Origin: Bdellovibrionales bacterium
GTDB taxonomy: Bacteria > Bdellovibrionota > Bdellovibrionia > Bdellovibrionales > Bdellovibrionaceae
Length of the DNA: 64,000 bases
Assembly (NCBI GenBank): GCA_018266295.1
Contig: JAFEAQ010000015.1
Span: forward strand, 1 to 64,000
Direction of reading: 5' to 3'
The notes beneath the pieces were generated by a model. The model had not been told where the DNA came from. It saw only the letters and a program-made list of their open reading frames with translations, and did not search any database. A program made the position numbers and the translations under genes. Shown one piece after another: positions 1-9,575 of the stretch (positions within the stretch are counted from its first letter, which is position 1; each line of letters starts with the position of its first letter).

Positions 1-3000
1 AATCAGCAATGCTTCCAACTATTAGTGCTGGCCAAGTTTGGGTTGGTAATGCAACAAATGGTGCTCAAGCATTTACGTTATCTGATGACGTAGCATCTGT
101 TTCTAACACAGGTGTTGTGACTTTAAGTTCTTCTGCGACGGGTTCTAATAAGTTACCACTTGCTGGTGGCACAATGAGTGGTGCTATCAATATGGGTGGA
201 AATAATATTTCTAACGCAGGGGATGTGAGCCTTGCTGCTGGTAAGTTCTTAGGTCTTGGTGTTGGTTCAACTGCAGGAACTGTCACAGGTCAGATGTGGT
301 ATGACTCAGGAGTTATTAAATACTTCGACGGCACGACGACTCAGTCTTTAGGTGTTGCCGGTGCTGGGATCACGTCACTTAATGGCTTAACTTCTGGTAC
401 GCAGTCTTTTGTTAACGGCACTTCTGGTACAGCTCCTGCGTTTAGCTCTGCGGGCTCAGCTCACACGTTAAATATCCCAATGGCTTCTAGCGCGTCTGTC
501 ACTGCCGGTCTTATTAGTAATGCGGATTACGCTTCAATGATGGCTAAGCAATCAAACTCATTGGCTGCTGGCCAAGTATGGGTGGGTAATGCTTCAGGTG
601 CTGCTCAGGCATTTAGTTTATCTGGAGACGTAGCATCTGTTTCTGATACCGGTCTAGTAACCGTTAATAAAACAATTTTAGGACTGTCTAATAAGCTTTT
701 GCAGCTTGATAACACAGGTATTGCGAACACTTATGGGGTTAGTATTTATGGCGCGACAAGCGGCCAGATTTACCTCTCAGCAATGCCAACCACAACGGTC
801 TATGGGTTGCGATTCCCAGCGACTGCGCCGGCCGATAATCAAATCCTAAAAGCAAACTCTTCTGGCGATCTTTCATGGGTCACTTACTTAGCAAATGTTT
901 CTGATTCAGCACCACTTACTAACGGCAAAATGTGGATCGGTAATGCTTCTGGTATTGCTTCTGAAGTAACGATGTCAGGGGATGCAACGATCACGAATGC
1001 AGGTCTTCTTTCACTTAAAAATACAGGCACTGCTGGTACATATACTAAAGTTATTACAGATGCACAAGGTCGCGTAACTTCGGGTTCTGCCCTTGCCGCT
1101 TCAGATATCACAACTGCACTTACATATACTCCAGTAAATAAAGCTGGCGATACTATGTCTGGTAGCTTGATGCTGGTTGCTGGTCAGTATTTGGGGCTGG
1201 GCTCAGGGTCAACTGCGGGTACAGTAGCCGGTCAGGTTTGGTACGATTCAGGAACTATTAAGTACTTCGATGGTACTACTGCGAAATCTCTTGGTGTTGC
1301 TGGTGCTGGTATTACTAGTATTAACGGTGCGACAGTGAGTTCTCAAACATTCCCAGTTCCTGGCACTTCGGGCACAGCTCCTGCTTGGTCTATCAATACA
1401 GGTGCCGGCTCACATACTCTGAATATCCCAATGGCTTCTGCCGCTTCAGTGACTGCGGGTCTTATCAGCAATACGGACTACGCCGCATTTAATGCGAAAA
1501 TGAGTAACTCATTAACTGGTGGTCAGATCTGGGTTGGTAACTCAGCTAACGTTGCTCAAGCAATGTCTTTGGGTGGTGACGTAGCCTCTGTATCTAACGC
1601 CGGTGTTGTAACTCTTAAATCAGTTGGCACAGTTGGTACTTACTGGAAAGTTGTGACGGATGCTCAAGGCCGTGTGACTTCCGGTGGCGCTCTTGCTTCT
1701 GGTGACGTAACGACGGCTCTTGGCTATACTCCAGCTTCGACAGGTTCATCTTATGTCAACGGCGGTAACTCATTTGCTGGTAACGCGACGATTGGTTTAA
1801 ATGATGCTTACACATTAGGATTCAAAACTGGCGGAACAACGCGCATGACTTTGGATGCCTCTGGCAATCTCGGTATCGGGACATCAGCGCCTGGTGCGGT
1901 ACTCGATGTACGCGGGCCTAGCGGTGGTGTGGGAGGAGATACCTTCCGGGTTTCTAATCCGTCTGGTCAGACTTATCTTTATGCCTTTTCGACAGCCGAT
2001 ACGTCGGCCTCGCTCGGAGCCTGGTCTTCATCAGGAAGCCAGAAACCTTTACTCATCAATGAAGGCGGCACCGCAAACGTCGGCATCGGTAACGTTGCCT
2101 CGCCTGGATCCCTTTTATCAGTGGCTGGCAACGTTGCTGTGGGGACTTATGCAAGCAGTGCTGCACCCACCAATGGATTGATCGTTTCTGGTAACGTCGG
2201 TATCGGGACGGCAAGCCCTGGCGTGGCTTTGGATGTAAGCTCTAAAACAGATGCGATCGGTTTACCAGTGGGTAATACTTCGCAACGTCCATCAAATGCT
2301 ACAGGGTTACTTCGCTACAATACAACGACAGGTGGCGTAGAATATAATAGCGGTTCTGCTTGGAACACTGTTGGCACAGCGCTCGGCTACACTCCAGTCA
2401 ATCGTGCTGGCGATACTATGTCTGGCAGTTTGATGCTTGCAGCTGGTCAGTATTTGGGTCTTGGCTCAGGATCCACTGCGGGAACAGTGGCCGGTCAAAT
2501 GTGGTATGACTCAGGCGTCATTAAATATTTTGATGGAACTACGGTAAAATCACTCGGTGTTGCGGGTGCTGGTATTACAAGCTTGAATGGCTTAACAGCG
2601 AATGTTCAATCCTTTGTAGTGGGTTCTGCAGGTAACGCTCCTGCGATTACGTCTGCAAGCTCAGCTCACACACTTGATATCCCAATGGCTTCGGCTTCTG
2701 GCTCTGTGACTGCGGGTCTTATTAGCAATACTGATTATGCAGCTTTCAATGCAAAAATGAGCAGTACATTAAACAGCACTCAAGTGTGGGTTGGTAATGG
2801 ATCAAATGCTGCCGAAGCACGTACTCTTTCTGGTGATATTTCAATTTCTAACGTAGGCCTTGTTACTGCTGATAAAACGACGATCGGCACTTCTTCAAAG
2901 CTCCAGCAATTGGATGCCTCAGGGGTCGCGAATGCTTTAGGTATTGGTTTAATCAATTCAGGCACTGTGCGCATTTTGCCAGCTACACCAACAACAGCTT

Positions 3001-5321
3001 CTTATGATTTGAGATTGCCTGCAGGATCTCCAGCGGCAAATCAGATCCTGCAATCAGATGCAACAGGGCAGATGTCCTGGGTCACTAACACAGCTTCAAG
3101 TGGTTATGTGAACGGTGGGAATACATTTGCTGGTAATGCGACCATCGGTTTGAATGATGCTTATACTCTGGGATTTAAAACGAACAACGCTACACGCATG
3201 ACTCTTGATGCGAGTGGAAATTTTGGTATTGGTACAGCGACTCCAACGGCGGCGTTGGATGTTAACGGTGCCATTAATATTTCTGGAACAAATGGTATTA
3301 GTTATCCAAGCACGGACTCAACGGCAGGATCAAGTATCGCAATTGGCGCCTCAGCTCTTGTGCAGCAGTATTCACTGGCTTCGGCCGCGTATAGAAATAC
3401 GGCGATCGGTTATCAGGCGATGAGCAACGCCGGTCTTACGACGGCAGCGACTAAAAATACGGCTGTGGGTTACAAGGCTGGGGCAAATAGTACAACGGGT
3501 TTTCAGAATACCTATATTGGTTACCAAGCGGGCTCAGCATCCGGCAGCGGTGCAACGCGCACTTCAACAGCTATTGGTGCTAATGCCACTGTGAATGCGG
3601 GCGGTTCCGGTTATGACGTGGTTCTTGTTGGTGCGAACTCTTCTTGCTGTACCGGTGGCACCGGTGGAGTTGTTGTCGGTGCTTCAGCAGCCGGAAGTGG
3701 TAATACAGGTATTGCTATAGGTAACTCAGCTTCTCAGGCGGGTGATAACTCTATCGCAATCGGTTATTCTTCTGCGACAGCTCAGGCGGGTGCGGTTGCT
3801 CTTGGTATTACTGCCAAAACTGCAAGTTACAACGGTGTCAGTATCGGTAGTGGTGCTGGTTCTACGAACGTCTCTGGGAATAACAACGTCCTCATTGGCG
3901 CCGGTGTTGGGAGTACAACTCTGACAACAGGCGCGCGCAATCTTTTAATTGGCGTGGATAGCTCAGTCGACTCAGTGGCGGCTTCGACAAGCAACTCTAT
4001 GAATATTGGTAACGCAATCTACGCAACCAATATGAAGAATGCAACGAACACGAGCGGCGTTGCAAAAATCGGTATTAATAATAATTCTCCTGCATCTATC
4101 TTTGATATCACAGATACTAGTACGACGACGAGCGCGCTCATCGTTCCGCGTGCAGCGACGTTTACCGGCACAACGGTGAATGGTATGATTCGTTATAATA
4201 CGACCTCCAGTCAGTTTGAGTTCTATCAAAATGGCGCGTGGGTGAATTACTCAACGGGCAGCGGTTCTAGCTTGGTGGTGGCTCCATCAACGGGTTCTCT
4301 CATTGGCGGCACCACGGCTGCGAGTTCTGTGACGACAGCGGGCTTAAATAACATCGCCTACGGTTACCAAACCTTGAATTCAAATACGACGGGAAGCGGA
4401 AATACAGCCATGGGGTATCAGGCGATCGCCTTAGATAATAGTGGCTATAACAACATCGCTATCGGTTATCAAGCAGCCTACAGTGGCGGCGGCAATGAAA
4501 ATACGACGGTCGGCTCTATGGCTTATTACAACTCAGACTCAGGAAATCAAAACGTCGCCATCGGTGGCTATGCATTGAATAGATCTCAAGGAGCCTCCGG
4601 CAATACAGCCGTAGGTTATGATGCTGGTGACATGCTCACCAGCGGTGCTGGTAACGTGATACTCGGCTGGGAAGCTGGGAATAATCTCACAACCGGCAGT
4701 AATAACATCGTTATCGGTTACAACATCGGTGCGCCAAGTGCGACGGGTAGTAATCAAATGACAATCGGTAATATGATTTACGGTACGGGCATCAATGGCA
4801 CAGGCACAACACCTTCAACCGGTAAGATCGGTATCGGGACAGCGTCGCCTTCTTACACCTTGTCAGTGAATGGGACTGCGAATGCAACCACATTCTTGAT
4901 GAATGGTTCGTCGAGTGCGCCAGCCGCGAAAGTCACCAATGCGGCTGAACCAGTTGCAGTCAGTGCGACAGCTGCGACAGGAACAGTGAATTTCTACTTA
5001 GCAAGCGGCGCAGTTCAATATTACACTTCGAATGCATCAGCAAACTGGACTCTTAATTGGGCCTGGTCGTCGGGCACGAGCTTGAATACGGCTCTTTCGA
5101 CAAATGACTCTGTCACGACAACATTCTTGGTCACTCAAGGTGCGACGGCGTACTATCCATCCGCGTTTACAATTGACGGAACAAGTGTGACGCCAAAATG
5201 GTTGGGTGGCTCTGCTCCAACGGCGGGAAATCCTTCCAGTATCGATGTCTATACATGCACTATTATTAAAACAGCGAGCGCAGTTTTCTCAGTGCTCTGC
5301 TCACAGGCACAATATAAGTGA
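1..5321 (+). CDS. Giant repetitive surface fibre protein (partial, 5' end outside window)
   Basis: The frame is open from the first bases and the first ATG (9) lies inside a repeat, so the true start is upstream; about 1770 residues are visible. Modules recur in order: a VWVGN...GDVASVS unit, a 'G.TMSG' unit and a 'WYDSG.IKYFDGTT' unit (near nt 180-640, 1140-1600 and 2400-2860), 'GIGT..P...LDV' linkers (near 1870, 2200, 3225, 4830), then two blocks of YadA-head-like 'NTAIGYQA' repeats (about nt 3390-4020 and 4340-4790). The last 120 residues form a different tip-like domain rich in aromatic residues, containing 'PKWLGGSAPT', as in phage fibre tips. No membrane anchor, S74 chaperone or autotransporter barrel is visible at the C-terminus. 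It resembles the mosaic trimeric fibres described in Bdellovibrio; a role in prey adhesion is inferred. A prophage origin is unlikely because no other phage genes are nearby. Confidence 0.8.
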   Translation, partial: SAMLPTISAGQVWVGNATNGAQAFTLSDDVASVSNTGVVTLSSSATGSNKLPLAGGTMSGAINMGGNNISNAGDVSLAAGKFLGLGVGSTAGTVTGQMWYDSGVIKYFDGTTTQSLGVAGAGITSLNGLTSGTQSFVNGTSGTAPAFSSAGSAHTLNIPMASSASVTAGLISNADYASMMAKQSNSLAAGQVWVGNASGAAQAFSLSGDVASVSDTGLVTVNKTILGLSNKLLQLDNTGIANTYGVSIYGATSGQIYLSAMPTTTVYGLRFPATAPADNQILKANSSGDLSWVTYLANVSDSAPLTNGKMWIGNASGIASEVTMSGDATITNAGLLSLKNTGTAGTYTKVITDAQGRVTSGSALAASDITTALTYTPVNKAGDTMSGSLMLVAGQYLGLGSGSTAGTVAGQVWYDSGTIKYFDGTTAKSLGVAGAGITSINGATVSSQTFPVPGTSGTAPAWSINTGAGSHTLNIPMASAASVTAGLISNTDYAAFNAKMSNSLTGGQIWVGNSANVAQAMSLGGDVASVSNAGVVTLKSVGTVGTYWKVVTDAQGRVTSGGALASGDVTTALGYTPASTGSSYVNGGNSFAGNATIGLNDAYTLGFKTGGTTRMTLDASGNLGIGTSAPGAVLDVRGPSGGVGGDTFRVSNPSGQTYLYAFSTADTSASLGAWSSSGSQKPLLINEGGTANVGIGNVASPGSLLSVAGNVAVGTYASSAAPTNGLIVSGNVGIGTASPGVALDVSSKTDAIGLPVGNTSQRPSNATGLLRYNTTTGGVEYNSGSAWNTVGTALGYTPVNRAGDTMSGSLMLAAGQYLGLGSGSTAGTVAGQMWYDSGVIKYFDGTTVKSLGVAGAGITSLNGLTANVQSFVVGSAGNAPAITSASSAHTLDIPMASASGSVTAGLISNTDYAAFNAKMSSTLNSTQVWVGNGSNAAEARTLSGDISISNVGLVTADKTTIGTSSKLQQLDASGVANALGIGLINSGTVRILPATPTTASYDLRLPAGSPAANQILQSDATGQMSWVTNTASSGYVNGGNTFAGNATIGLNDAYTLGFKTNNATRMTLDASGNFGIGTATPTAALDVNGAINISGTNGISYPSTDSTAGSSIAIGASALVQQYSLASAAYRNTAIGYQAMSNAGLTTAATKNTAVGYKAGANSTTGFQNTYIGYQAGSASGSGATRTSTAIGANATVNAGGSGYDVVLVGANSSCCTGGTGGVVVGASAAGSGNTGIAIGNSASQAGDNSIAIGYSSATAQAGAVALGITAKTASYNGVSIGSGAGSTNVSGNNNVLIGAGVGSTTLTTGARNLLIGVDSSVDSVAASTSNSMNIGNAIYATNMKNATNTSGVAKIGINNNSPASIFDITDTSTTTSALIVPRAATFTGTTVNGMIRYNTTSSQFEFYQNGAWVNYSTGSGSSLVVAPSTGSLIGGTTAASSVTTAGLNNIAYGYQTLNSNTTGSGNTAMGYQAIALDNSGYNNIAIGYQAAYSGGGNENTTVGSMAYYNSDSGNQNVAIGGYALNRSQGASGNTAVGYDAGDMLTSGAGNVILGWEAGNNLTTGSNNIVIGYNIGAPSATGSNQMTIGNMIYGTGINGTGTTPSTGKIGIGTASPSYTLSVNGTANATTFLMNGSSSAPAAKVTNAAEPVAVSATAATGTVNFYLASGAVQYYTSNASANWTLNWAWSSGTSLNTALSTNDSVTTTFLVTQGATAYYPSAFTIDGTSVTPKWLGGSAPTAGNPSSIDVYTCTIIKTASAVFSVLCSQAQYK

Positions 5322-5328
5322 TGATCTT

Positions 5329-7290
5329 ATGCTGCTAAACTGGAAATGTCTTTTCATCGCTGCAATTTTTGTGATCCCTTCGATCGCAATGCCGGGCAGT
5401 CTCGCAACCCGTGGCGCCTTTTCGGCTCAGGGTTTTTTAGTCGGCAGAGGGCAAGTCGTAGTGTATCTCACGAGCACAGGCACCACCACTTGGACTGTGC
5501 CGGCCAATTGGAATTCTTATAATAATAAAATCGAAGTGATTGGCGGCGGCGGTGGCGGAGGCGGCGGCAGCGGTGCGAATAACCAAGCTGGGGCCGGTGG
5601 TGGCGGAGCTTATGCTGTTGCGACCAACGTAACACTGACCCCCAATGCGACGGTCACAATTCAAGTGGGCACAGGAGGAGCCGGCGGAGCCCCCAATAAT
5701 GGTGCCGGTGGAAATGGTGGCGACACTTGGTTTAATGGTGCGAGTTGTGCTTCCTCTTCAGTTTGTGCAAAAGGCGGAAAAGGTGCCATTCCCGCAACAG
5801 ACTCCACAGGTGGTGCCGGTGGTTTAGCGAGCAGCTCAATCGGTGCGATAGCTTTTAACGGTGGCAACGGTGGTGGTGGAAGTAACATGTCCTACAGTGG
5901 TCTTGGTGGCGGCGGCAGCGGTGGTCCGTTGGGTCCCGGAGGAAATGGCGGCAGTGAAACCGTGGGCAGCCTCAGTCTGACAGGAGCCTCTGGTGGCGGA
6001 GCAAGCAGTGGTGGTGCTAATGCAGCAACGCTGACTTCGGTGACGACTCCAGGATTGGCTGGCGCGAATAATATCTCAGGCACGGGCGGCGGAGCTGGTG
6101 GCGCATCCGCGGGAGCTGCCGGAACCGCGGGAACTTTGGGCGGTGGTGGTGGCGGCGGCGGCGGTCGCACAAGCTCAACGGGAACTGCCGGAGTTGGCGG
6201 AGCTGGCAGTATGGGAAGTGATTGGGGATCTCTCTACGGAAGCGGTTCCGGTGGCGGAGGTGGTGGCGGCACCAATAGCGGTACTGCCAACGCAGCTGCC
6301 GGCGGCAATGGCGGGCTCTATGGTGGCGGCGGCGGAAGTGGCGGCTGCAGTGCCGGAGGAACCAATGGTGCCGGCGGAGCAGGAGCTCAAGGAATCATTG
6401 TCATAACTTATTACATACCTGTTGCCACAACTGTGGCGGTGGTTCTGACGAGTGGCACGTCGTGGACTGTTCCTGCAAACTGGAATAGCTCCAGCAACTC
6501 AATTGAATGTATTGGTGGGGGCGGTACTGGTGCGAGCGGCGGTGGCGGGAACTCTGGCACCGGAGGCGGCGGTGGTGCCTACGCGAAAATTACAAATCTT
6601 GCTTTAACGGGTGGAAACACAGTGACCTATCAGATTGGTGCGGGCGGAAGTTCGGGAACCTCTAATGCCACAGATTCTTGGTTTAACGGCACGTCATGTG
6701 CGGCCGCCTCGGTTTGTGCAAAAGGCGGAGTTTCCGGAGGCAATGGTGGCACTGGTGGCAGTTCTTCAAGTAGCGTTGGTGCGACAAAATATGCCGGAGG
6801 GGCGGGCGGTGTCGGTGGTGCTGGGACACAAGGTGGCGGCGGCGGCGGCGGTGCCGCTGGGCCCAATGGCATTGGTGGTGCCGGTGGCTCGGGAGCTTCC
6901 AGTACGAGTACCGGTGCTGGCGGCGGCGGCAGTGGCGGCGGATCCGCGGGCGGCGCTTCTTCTGGTTCAACAGCAGGTGCCGGCGGAAATAACAGCGCCG
7001 GCAGTGGCAGCGGGAGTGCTGGCGTCAACGGTAGCAATGGAATAAATGGTGGAGGCGGCGGTGGCGGCGGTTCGGGCAGTGTGACCGGTACCGGAGGTAA
7101 CGGCAGTATGAGCAGCGATATGACTGCGGGTTCTCTCGCAGTAGGCCCAGGTGGTGGTGGCGGCGGCGGTACAGGGAATGTTGCTGGCGGAACCGGCGGC
7201 GCCTTTGGCGGCGGTGGCGGCGGCGGTGGCCCCAACGGCTCGGGAGGCAAAGGAAAATCAGGTCTTTGCGTGATTAGGTATTCTCCGTAA
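5329..7290 (+). CDS. Secreted polyglycine-rich adhesin-like protein
   Basis: The protein has 653 residues from ATG 5329. A longer reading from 5206 would overlap the fibre gene and lose the signal peptide, which is residues 1-20 or so (MLLNWKCLFIAAIFVIPSIA). It has two homologous halves, each opening with 'TWTVPANWNS' and a strand before a run of glycines ('IEVIGGGG' and 'IECIGGGG'), then many GGGG blocks, and each ending in a hydrophobic strand ('IIVITYY', 'LCVIRYS'). Each half has a short Cys loop (SC...SVCAKGG). This matches the glycine-rich domain of phage tail tips, and polyglycine-II helices are known in the gp38 adhesin of T-even-like phages. It lies 7 nt after the fibre gene, as gene 38 follows gene 37. 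A role as tip adhesin for the fibre is an inference. Confidence 0.75.
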   Translation: MLLNWKCLFIAAIFVIPSIAMPGSLATRGAFSAQGFLVGRGQVVVYLTSTGTTTWTVPANWNSYNNKIEVIGGGGGGGGGSGANNQAGAGGGGAYAVATNVTLTPNATVTIQVGTGGAGGAPNNGAGGNGGDTWFNGASCASSSVCAKGGKGAIPATDSTGGAGGLASSSIGAIAFNGGNGGGGSNMSYSGLGGGGSGGPLGPGGNGGSETVGSLSLTGASGGGASSGGANAATLTSVTTPGLAGANNISGTGGGAGGASAGAAGTAGTLGGGGGGGGGRTSSTGTAGVGGAGSMGSDWGSLYGSGSGGGGGGGTNSGTANAAAGGNGGLYGGGGGSGGCSAGGTNGAGGAGAQGIIVITYYIPVATTVAVVLTSGTSWTVPANWNSSSNSIECIGGGGTGASGGGGNSGTGGGGGAYAKITNLALTGGNTVTYQIGAGGSSGTSNATDSWFNGTSCAAASVCAKGGVSGGNGGTGGSSSSSVGATKYAGGAGGVGGAGTQGGGGGGGAAGPNGIGGAGGSGASSTSTGAGGGGSGGGSAGGASSGSTAGAGGNNSAGSGSGSAGVNGSNGINGGGGGGGGSGSVTGTGGNGSMSSDMTAGSLAVGPGGGGGGGTGNVAGGTGGAFGGGGGGGGPNGSGGKGKSGLCVIRYSP

Positions 7291-7295
7291 ATAAA

Positions 7296-7322
7296 ACCTT
7301 CGGCCTCTGCGAAGCCGAAGGT
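7296..7322 (-). terminator. Hairpin terminator of metG
   Basis: A 9-bp perfect stem (7296-7304 with 7314-7322) and 9-nt loop. Read on the minus strand it is followed by TTTTATTT, so it suits the end of metG; the fibre operon ends just before it on the other strand. Confidence 0.6.
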
Positions 7323-7405
7323 GTATCAATCTATGGAACCGAAGGTGTATCAATCTACGGAACCGAAGGTGTATCAATCTACGGAACCGAAGGTGTAGCT
7401 TCGGC
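7311..7405. repeat. 24-bp tandem repeat across the metG 3' end
   Basis: Three full copies of a 24-bp unit (7311-7334, 7335-7358, 7359-7382) and a partial fourth (7383-7405), differing by only a few bases. The unit is 8 codons in the metG frame and each full copy carries the same TAG stop, so only the innermost copy is translated; it supplies the last residues TPSVP of MetG. Confidence 0.85.
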
Positions 7406-9322
7406 AACAGCAGGGAAGTAAACGCCTTTAGGATGGATCGCATGTCCTGCAGGGATTCCTGTGCCGAGCTCTTCAGCGCGGAACACCGACTCTGGCAAGT
7501 TCAATGTCTTACGAAGTTCATTCATAGTCTCAGGCACAAATGGCGCGAGCATAATCATCAAATTCTTTAAAACATAGAAGCATGTGAACAAAGCGTCTTT
7601 ACGTTCTGTTTCGTCACCACGATCGTCGTGCGGTTTATGCTGAGCAAAGAGCGAGTTGATTTGGCGCGCGTAATTTTCAACTTGGCCAAGCAAGATTGCG
7701 TAATCGCCTTTTTGCATCGAGCGCAAATACAATTGCACAAGCTTCAACGTCTCGGCCTCCGCTTTGCCGATGAGTTTTCCCTCTGGAACTTTGCCGCCGA
7801 ATTTGGAATGACATGCAGAGATTGGCTTTTCAAGCGCAGCATTCATAGGACCTGCGAGGAATTTATTTCTTTCTGCGAAAGTCTCAAAATCAAAGTTCGA
7901 CGCTTTTACTGGCAAGCTTAAAAGTGCCAAGAAATAACGAACCTGATCGGCAGAGTAGCCCATCTCAAGCAGTTGATCGCCGGTGTAGAAATTGCCTTTT
8001 GACTTACTCATCTTTTCGCCGTTCACCATCAAGTGATAGACGCTCAAAATTTCAGTCATTTGCAAATCACCTTTTTGTGGCAATTGCTGAGGATCAGCTT
8101 TGTGACCAAGCCACATTGAGCCCTGCATGATCACGTAGAAGAACACGTTATCTTGCCCAAGGAACTGCACAACGGTTGCCTCAGGATCACACCAAAATTC
8201 TTTGTACTGTTCACGGCTGCGGCCGGATTTTTCCAATGCCACTTGTGTGAATACGATTGGTGCGATCAAAGAATCAGGCCAAACGTAAAGCGTTTTGCCT
8301 TTCATATCCGGGTCCAATTCAGGTGGGACGGGAATTCCCCAAGACACGTCACGAGTGATCGGACGGTAGCCCCACTTATCCGTAATCACAGATGGAATAC
8401 CGGCTGCTTCCAAAACCTGCTGACCTTTAGCAAGATCGGCTTTTGAATCAAACAAGCACTCAACCTTTTTGCCCGGAACGTAGCGGGATTTATGTTTCGG
8501 CAGAGTTTCTTTAATCTCTTTGTATTTTTCTTCGTGAACATTTTCAAAGCGGCAGCCAATGAGGACCGTGTTGGTCACTTCTTGAACAACAGCAGTACGC
8601 CACGCTTTTTGCTTGGTCTCGATCCAAGTTTTCAAAGGATCTGCGACCTTCCACATATTCAGCCACCAGTGAGCGGTGTCTTTCAGCTCTGGCTTTGCAT
8701 CGCTGATCTCGCTGCGAGGATCTTTGAGCGTGCTCGGATCAAATTGAGTTCCGCAAGCATCGCACTCATCAGAGTAGGCGTCAGTACTGCCGCAGTTCGG
8801 GCAAGTGCCACGAACAAAGCGATCTTGCAGAAAGCGATTCATCTTCGGATCGAACCACTGTTTGGTGACTCGTTTTTCGAGCATGTCGTTTTTAAAGAGA
8901 CGACGCAAGAAATCCTGGGAGTAAGCCTCATGGAGTGGATAAGTTTCAGGACGAGAAGTCCCGGTGAAGATATCGGTCTTGACGTTGAATTTTTTAAGAG
9001 TCTCTTTTTGTTTTTCGTGAATGGTGTCGATGAACTCACGAATCGTCTTTCCGGCTTTGACCGCCGCGACTTCACTTGTGGAGCCGTGGTCGTCATTCCC
9101 GTTCACAAAAAGCACGTTTTCAGAGCCAATCAGCATTCTCATCCAGCGCGCATAGATATCCGCAGGAACGTGGGCCCCCGCAAGGTGACCCAAATGAAGG
9201 GGACCATTTGCGTATGGCATTCCGGCCGTAACGACGACTTTCTTCGGTTTCTTGTACTGATTTAAAGCCGATTTAACATCTGTGGGAGGTGAGAACTTAT
9301 TTTCTGGTTTTCCTGGCTGCAT
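7379..9322 (-). CDS. metG: Methionyl-tRNA synthetase
   Basis: Charges tRNA-Met with methionine in the cytoplasm. The 647-residue protein has the class I signature HLGH at residues 43-46, a zinc knuckle CPNC...CDAC near 172-190 and KMSKSKGN near 437, followed by an anticodon-binding helical domain. The start is supported by AGAGGG 5 nt upstream. An extra stretch of about 70 residues (VHEEKYKEIKE to VITDKWGYR) lies between zinc region and active-site half. The protein ends soon after the anticodon domain, so the C-terminal tRNA-binding dimer domain found in many bacterial MetRS is absent. The tail TPSVP comes from a 24-bp repeat. It is transcribed alone, divergently from the gene at 9576. Confidence 0.96.
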   Translation of the reverse strand: MQPGKPENKFSPPTDVKSALNQYKKPKKVVVTAGMPYANGPLHLGHLAGAHVPADIYARWMRMLIGSENVLFVNGNDDHGSTSEVAAVKAGKTIREFIDTIHEKQKETLKKFNVKTDIFTGTSRPETYPLHEAYSQDFLRRLFKNDMLEKRVTKQWFDPKMNRFLQDRFVRGTCPNCGSTDAYSDECDACGTQFDPSTLKDPRSEISDAKPELKDTAHWWLNMWKVADPLKTWIETKQKAWRTAVVQEVTNTVLIGCRFENVHEEKYKEIKETLPKHKSRYVPGKKVECLFDSKADLAKGQQVLEAAGIPSVITDKWGYRPITRDVSWGIPVPPELDPDMKGKTLYVWPDSLIAPIVFTQVALEKSGRSREQYKEFWCDPEATVVQFLGQDNVFFYVIMQGSMWLGHKADPQQLPQKGDLQMTEILSVYHLMVNGEKMSKSKGNFYTGDQLLEMGYSADQVRYFLALLSLPVKASNFDFETFAERNKFLAGPMNAALEKPISACHSKFGGKVPEGKLIGKAEAETLKLVQLYLRSMQKGDYAILLGQVENYARQINSLFAQHKPHDDRGDETERKDALFTCFYVLKNLMIMLAPFVPETMNELRKTLNLPESVFRAEELGTGIPAGHAIHPKGVYFPAVAEATPSVP

Positions 9323-9523
9323 GATGACCCTCTAAAAGATCTAATTTTAGCCAATATACCTAGGGGATGTCATCGTAATGACGCGGCTATCCGTGAAGAA
9401 GTAGGCATATTTCCTCTCGAAATTTCAACGCCTAAAAGTAAAAAGTGTTTTACCGCTAAAGACGCCTGAGGAACGGCTTTTGCTTTTGTAGTGCTTGTGA
9501 CCATTAACCAGCATTCATTGCCT

Positions 9524-9552
9524 CTTGAAGAGCCGAGAAGCGTCTCTTCAAG
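9524..9552 (+). other. Inverted repeat in the leader of the 9576 gene
   Basis: Perfect 9-bp arms (cttgaagag at 9524-9532, ctcttcaag at 9544-9552) with an 11-nt loop, ending about 5 nt before the Shine-Dalgarno sequence. It could be an operator or an RNA hairpin near the ribosome site. Confidence 0.4.
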
Positions 9553-9575
9553 TCAGGAGAGGAGCGATTTTTGTT

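Noticed and set aside
1-5321. Prophage origin of the fibre gene
   Set aside because: No capsid, terminase, integrase or tail assembly genes lie nearby, and the glycine-rich partner has a bacterial signal peptide.
6630-7250. Long Pro-rich reading frame on the minus strand inside the glycine-rich gene
   Set aside because: It is the complement of GGC/GGT glycine codons, has no ribosome site and no family features.
7311-7405. CRISPR array at the 24-bp repeats
   Set aside because: Units are directly adjacent with no spacers and there are no cas genes.
8492-9265. 257-codon frame opposite metG
   Set aside because: It is antisense to a certain gene, with low-quality composition and no ribosome site.
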